A stretch of DNA of 64,000 bases from Tetragonia tetragonoides. Its lineage: Eukaryota; Streptophyta; Magnoliopsida; Caryophyllales; Aizoaceae. A program made the position numbers and the translations under genes. Below the pieces are notes generated by a model. That model did not search any database. It was not told the origin of the DNA and was given only the letters and a program-made list of their open reading frames with translations. The stretch spans positions 749,001 to 813,000 of the forward strand of contig CM076147.1 in assembly GCA_038025085.1 (NCBI GenBank), read 5' to 3'. This document shows positions 58,506 through 64,000 of this stretch, piece after piece. Position 1 is the first letter of the stretch. Every line of letters starts with the position of its first letter.

Positions 58506-58739
58506 GGTTGGTGCGGTAGATCCGCAGAGGGGAGATGGGAGAGGTTGTTAGTCTGGAAGGAAGGAAGAAAGGAGAGAGATGTTCCGAAGGAATGGAAGGG
58601 AAAGGCTTGTTTGTTCTTTTCAAATTGAAATTCGACTGACATCACATGAAGTTATTTTTTTTATTTTTGGTGTTTTAATTTTCTTCTTCTTTTTTCTTTT
58701 TCTTTTTCTTTTTCTTTTTCTTTTTCTTTTTAAAGTTCA

Positions 58740-61169
58740 AGTTGTGATGTTCTTGTTTTACTAATTCCCATAAGAAATTGTAAAGGAAAGGATGAGAGGG
58801 AAAATCCTCTCTAGAATCAGCTGCCCCAAACGCCCACGCGAACCCCCAGATAAGCCGCCCCCCATTCACCATCCCCAACCACCGCCCTAAATCTGTCGTT
58901 CATCCCAGCCTCATCTCGATCTTATGCGTGATTCTCTTTTGGATCCCTGCTTGTTTCCTTTTCAGCCTTAGTCATGGCTATGCTTGTGACGATTGCGATC
59001 TTCGAAACCCTAACCCTAATCACCGTCTTTACTCCCCGCTATCTTTTCCCCCTTTTTCAACTAAATCTCGATCAAGTCTTCGACCCTGGCTCTTCCTTGA
59101 TCTCCTTTTTAGCCTTAATTATGTTGTCTTTGGCTGGGATTGGCGACTTCTAGCTAGATCCTATGCTACGGTTATTGATATGGGTTTTCAAGTAGTTGTG
59201 GCTCATAAAGTGGATTGGTTTTTCAGTATTTTTGACTTAATTACTGCTAAGCAGATGAACGTGCTAATCTCACCTGAGCCACAAATTTTCGGGATCTTGC
59301 ACGCTAATTACATTGGGAAGGCGTTATTTGCGCTTTCAAAATCATACATCTGATTACTCGAGATGCTACCTTTATCGACCCATCTTTTCTATGGCTGAAA
59401 TTGAGAGTTGTTGGCTGTCGGTGGTGCCGATGTCAAGTCTTTGTAAGGCGGTGGCAAAAACTAGTGAAATTTCGAGCTTAAGCAAGCTGAAATCTCTCTC
59501 ACTGTCTAGATCGGCAGCTTCTTTGTGGAAGGTCCGTAATTTTACCCACTGCCCCATGTTTTTTCGGATGATTATTTATGATTTATTCATAGAAAACACA
59601 ATGCTATGGAGTTTCATGTTTTCTGAATCCATAAAAGAAGGTAATCCTTGTCTAACTGCTACCTTCCAAGGCACTAATATAATGTTTCCGAGTAGCATCA
59701 GTAATAAAGAACTAGACCTCCAATTTGATGTCTTGGTCACCATGATTAGAAGATTGTGGCCTAAAATGTTGCGTAATAAGGAATTATGTTTTGTCCACTA
59801 CTTCTCCCAATTCTTTGGTTTTATGAGTAGTGTGTTTATGCCACTTGCTTATCTTTTGTGGCTTTTCATGTGGCTAAGGGCTTCCCTGGTATTCTTAGTC
59901 TCCTCCGTTTGCTTCAAGCCAATTGTCCTTTTACCTCATAATCTTATGGTTTGGTCCTGTAGAGCTCTCTTCTTCAAGCCCAAATGCCCCTCTTCTACTT
60001 CCCTTTTGCGTCACTCCACCACTTCACTCTTTTCTCTTATTAGTCCAGGTCACTCTTTTAGAGTTTTTGCCCATGGCGAGTCGGGTGAGTTTTTCTCCCT
60101 TCCTTCTCCACTCGGGTGCATATGGTGGTACTCATGTGCTTCCCTTTGTGCGTCTGGCGTTTCAATGACAGTTTGGGTGTGCTACAAGCTGGAGTTTATT
60201 TACTCCTCCAATGAATTCATAGCCTTTTGTTTAGCCTGGAGTTCTCTTTATGTCGCTCACCTCGTGCTCACTCCACGGGTGATGGACGAGCTTTTGCTCT
60301 TGGAAAAAATAATGTATAGTTTTGCTTATAAGCAGGACTCTGTATGCCTTTCCTTGATAGACTTTTTTCTAAGAGGTTTAATTTAATTTTTCTTTTGTGA
60401 TAAAGCTCAGATTGACGAATTTTTTCTGCTGGGTTTTATATTCAATTTTCCTGTTACAGATCATATCTGGTACCTAGTAGACTCTCTTTATTTTTGGACT
60501 GTTTGGCTTTATGGATCAAATTTTGTGTGCTGCAGCTACTTCATTAACTATCTTGCAAAAGAATGATCTTTCTCTTTTGATGATTACTAATGCCATTTTT
60601 GATATGAAGTTTTTGATTTTTGTGGTTGAAGTGGATTTATCTGCCCTATCCATACTTTCAGCTAGTACTTTTATCTATGAAATTGTCTATTCTCAATTCG
60701 TTGTACTGACTTGTTGGCATCCTTTGAGAATTGAGGGACTCGGTGGGATTGGGTGTCTCTTCGACTTTGCCGGCATGATGGCATTCTGTGGGATATTTTT
60801 GTATTGGATCATGGTTATTTAGCTGATCGTTCCTGAATGCTTTCCCCAGTTCATCCTTGTTCTTACGGTCATGGTTTTTTCTCAAGTCATTTGAGGGCCT
60901 TCTATGGGTCACTTGATGGACAGGGCTTTGCCCATTGCTCTCTCATTTGGAAATTGGGTCTCACTTTGTATGTTTTTAAGTAACTTCAGTTCTTGGATCT
61001 TGTTTTCAAATGCTTTCGGTTCCAACTGCACTCTAACTCTCCTGTTTAATATTTTAGTCTCCTTTTGCTTGTATATTTCTGCTGGACATTACCGGGTAAC
61101 CTATACTTGGATGCCTCTTAGCTTAGTACCGCTTGCTTTTGACAACATCCTCTCTTTCTTGTTAATTAA
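58740..61169. other. Region upstream of LINE ORF2, probably LINE 5' part
   Basis: No domain recognised. It contains AAACCCTAACCCTAA near 59003-59017, a telobox. A long open frame (59313-60386, 357 codons) is rich in Phe/Leu/Ser with no family likeness. Because LINE ORF2 begins directly at 61170, this stretch may be a decayed 5' UTR and ORF1. I could not find a DUF4283-like or zinc-knuckle signature to prove that. The left boundary is unknown. Confidence 0.4.
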
Positions 61170-64000
61170 ATGAAAATTTTGTGCTGAAATGTTAATGGAG
61201 CTAAGAAAGCTCAAGCGGTTGGTGAAATTTGCTTCTTAAGAAAATTTATTCAACCTGATATGATGTTCATACTTGAAACACTTACTAATACCACGAACAC
61301 TACAAGAAGAATCCGAAATTTGGGGTTTTCCAACTTTGAATATATGAATCCAGTTAATCATTCAGGTGGAATTTGGGCACTTTGGAATGAAAATGATACG
61401 GAGTTAAAAGTACTCCACAAAATGGATAGAATTGTCACGTTAGAGGTCACAGAACTATCGTCGGGACATAAAAGTGCTATCTCAGGTATCTATGCACCAG
61501 CCCAAGAAGGACATAAAGATCCTTTCTGGACCCAACTTGAATATCTCAATTCAGTCATTACTCTCCCTTGGTGTATAATAGGTGATTTTAATAAACTTCT
61601 TTGCCCGAATGATAAAAAAGGCGGTCTCGCATGTCAGCCCTCGCGTTTTGCTAGGCTTAATCATTTCTGTAGGGCGCTTAATTTTGACTCTTTCCCAGTC
61701 AATGGTTCTTCATATACGTGGTGCAAAAAGTTTAATGGAGTTTTCACTCTTGAAAAGCTCGATAGAGCTTTAGGCAGGGAGGATTGGCGTCGTATGTATC
61801 CTGACAGCATTGTGCGACATCTCTCTTTTGCATGCTCGGACCACTCTCCCATTGTCCTCGATACATGCCCGACAGTTAGCACCAAACCTAGACCTTTTCG
61901 ATTTCAACCATTTTGGACACAATATCCGGCGGCCGAAAAGATTGTTAAAGAATCTTGGTCTTCATGCTACTCAGGCTCACGCATGTTTCGTATTACACGA
62001 AAACTTAAAAATTTGAAAATCAACTTTAAGCAATTGAATCATTCCTATATTGGGCATATTCATAATAAGGTTAGCTTAAATCACGAGAAACTAAAACACG
62101 TGGAAAATAGACTGATTAATGAGCCGAATAACTTCAACCTTCACGCTACACTCGATCGTCTAATTGCTCAAAGAGAAAAACTTTTGCTATTTTCACAAAA
62201 ATATTGGAATGTTTATGCAAAAAAGAAATGGTTAACTGATGGGGATCGCAACTCGTCTTTTTTCCAACGTATTCATAATACGCAAGCTAAACGAAGAAAA
62301 ATTTTTAAAATAAGAGAAGGTTCAGGAGCATGGATTGAGGAGGATAGTATGATTCGAGAGCATATTACTAAAGCATTTGAAAAAAGATTTAAAACGAACT
62401 TTCCAATAGATCGCTCTCTGGATCTCTCAGATATCCCGATTTTGGTTAATGATAGTCTTAACCAAGAACTTACCAAGGCCTTCACCAACGAAGAAATTAA
62501 AAATGTTGTCTTTCAGATGGTTTTGGTCCCTGATTTTTTCAGGCTTACTGGAACATTGTCGGAGATAGTGTCTGTGAAGCAATGGCCTTTTTTCATAGTG
62601 GGAAAATCTTATAAGAAATTAATCATACATTTATTATGCTCCTCCCTAAGATTAAAAGTCCCGAAACTGTTAATCACTTACGACCAATTAGCCTCTGTAA
62701 CACTTTAACTAAAATTATTTCGAAGGTTCTAGTCAACAGACTACGTCCTGCACTTAATGATCTGGTATGTCCTCTGCAAGGCGCCTTTGTTCCAGGCAGA
62801 TCCATCCATGACAACGTATTGCTTACTCATGAGATCATGAATTATTTCAGGGTCACAAAGAGTAAGACGGGATGGCTTGCTATCAAACTTGACATGGAAA
62901 AAGCTTATGATAGAATTGAATAGGACTTTCTCATTAAATGCCTTCAATCTCTTGGATTTTGCGATACATGGATCCAATGGATTAAGCAATGTGTTACAAC
63001 GGTTTCTGATTCCATAATGATCAATGATGAACCAACTAACCCATTCTCCCCTTCCCGTGGCCTCAGGCAGGGCGACCCGTTCTCCCCGTATCTTTTCATT
63101 CTTTGTATGGATGTATTGCTTTGTCGTATTACCATTGAAAGTCAACAACGAAAATCCGGGATTGGAATCAAAATTGTGCCGAGAGCTCCCGTTATCCCAG
63201 GTCTATTCTTTGCAGACGATAGTATTCTTTTCTGCAAAGCCAACAAAGAATCTTGTAGCAAACTTATGAGTATCCTTAACCATTTCTGCAAACAGTCAGG
63301 ACAACTTATCAACTTTCACAAGTCAACAGTAGTTTGCTCTAAAAACGTCACGCAACCAACGAAACAGATGATCAACACTTTTGTCCAAATTCCTATCAAA
63401 CACTCACTAGGACGATACCTTGGTTGCCCGGTTTTGGATAAGCGTGCCTCAAAAACCCAATTCGCCGATATTGTAAACAAAGCAAGAAGTCGTATGGAAG
63501 CATGGGTTGCAAGCTCGATGTCCAAGGCAGGGCGTGTTGCCCTTATTCAAGACAACCTAGAATCTATTCCTTTGCATACTATGCAATGCTTTCAAATCCC
63601 GAAATCTACTTGTCAAGAGCTCAATAAAATCAATAGGGATTTTTTCTGGAAAAGTTCGGGAAGTAATGGAAACTTTCCCCTTATAGGGTGGAGAAAGATT
63701 TGTCAACCAAAAGTGGTGGGTGACTTGGGACTCAGAAAACTAGAAGCGGTTAACAGCGTTTTTTTGTGTAAACTAGCGTGGAAAATTCTAACGGAACCTG
63801 ATAATATTTGGGTTAAAACAGTTTCTGCAAAATATCTTGAACATAGTGAACTTATGGATTGCAAGGTTCAAAGTTCCCAATCGTGGGCTTGGAAAAAAAT
63901 CCCGCACAATCGTACTCTCCCTCAGTAAAGGTATCCGATGGAAAGTCGAAAATGGTCAACATATCCATTTTTGGACGGATAGTTGGTGTTCTAGTACGCC
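61170..64000 (+). pseudogene. L1-type LINE ORF2 (endonuclease + reverse transcriptase), decayed
   Basis: From ATG 61170: MKILC, a TGA where Trp is expected, then NVNGAKK, the start of an AP-endonuclease domain. Endonuclease motifs IIGDFNKLL and SDHSPIVLD are present. Reverse-transcriptase motifs follow: LRPISLCN, GAFVPGRSIHDN, KLDMEKAYDRIE, GLRQGDPFSPYLF, FADDSILFCKA, LGRYLGCPV. Disruptions: TGA at 61185-61187; a deletion/frameshift near 62515-62530; TAA near 62611; TAG at 62921-62923 replacing the Trp after YDRIE; and a further shift near 63890-63925. Catalytic residues are kept, but the element cannot make an intact protein. The window ends before its C-terminal zinc-finger/RNase H part. 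Confidence 0.93.

Noticed and set aside
59313..60386. 357-codon open frame as a gene
   Set aside because: Phe/Leu/Ser-biased, no domain, no start context or homologue that I recognise; lies directly upstream of a dead LINE.

Overview
The window looks like a gene-containing stretch of a plant nuclear genome, almost certainly a eudicot. It is AT-rich. Genes are split by many short GT-AG introns, and several families are plant-specific (DRP1 dynamin, SOB FIVE-LIKE, the HHP4 type of PAQR protein, the plant NAT clade). Between and inside genes lie plant transposons: Stowaway and Tourist MITEs, hAT-like elements, a copia-type TRIM, L1-like LINEs and tRNA-derived SINEs. I cannot name the species from the sequence.

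Layout: 1-3.2 kb is transposon-rich and holds a complete 1,186-bp TRIM with 5-bp target duplications. 3.2-4.2 kb (+) is an intronless gene for a Lys/Glu-rich protein of unknown function. 4.2-8.4 kb is intergenic, with a diverged 490-bp tandem duplication and two copies of a small dispersed repeat. 8.46-11.65 kb (+) is a 14-exon nucleobase-ascorbate transporter (539 aa). 13.3-20.4 kb (+) is an HHP4-type heptahelical (PAQR) gene that appears dead: a one-base frameshift, a Trp-to-stop change and a missing exon, with LINE and MITE insertions in its introns. 20.6-24.9 kb is a transposon graveyard with a nested LINE-in-LINE structure. 27.8-28.8 kb (+) is a four-exon SOFL gene. 28.8-35.6 kb is intergenic with MITEs. 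43.5-35.6 kb (-) is an 11-exon UTP4/Cirhin (PCN) WD40 gene (833 aa). 44.8-45.4 kb (+) carries two exons of a conserved plant protein with no recognisable first exon. 45.7-46.5 kb is a 320-bp tandem repeat. 58.3-47.1 kb (-) is a 16-exon DRP1-class dynamin-related gene (611 aa, closest to DRP1C). 61.2-64.0 kb is a decayed L1-type LINE that runs off the window.

The genes do not form a pathway: membrane transport, ribosome biogenesis, vesicle/cell-plate dynamics and cytokinin-related growth lie side by side. Exon models were built by eye from splice signals, reading phase and recalled family sequences. Each full model keeps an open reading frame across all junctions, except the HHP gene, where it fails. 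I found no CRISPR array, bacterial-type operon, rRNA or clear tRNA gene. The more interesting signals are the broken HHP gene, an Asn-to-Ser change in the NAT signature, a perfect 140-bp duplication copying a splice donor in the dynamin gene, and well-preserved transposon insertion footprints.
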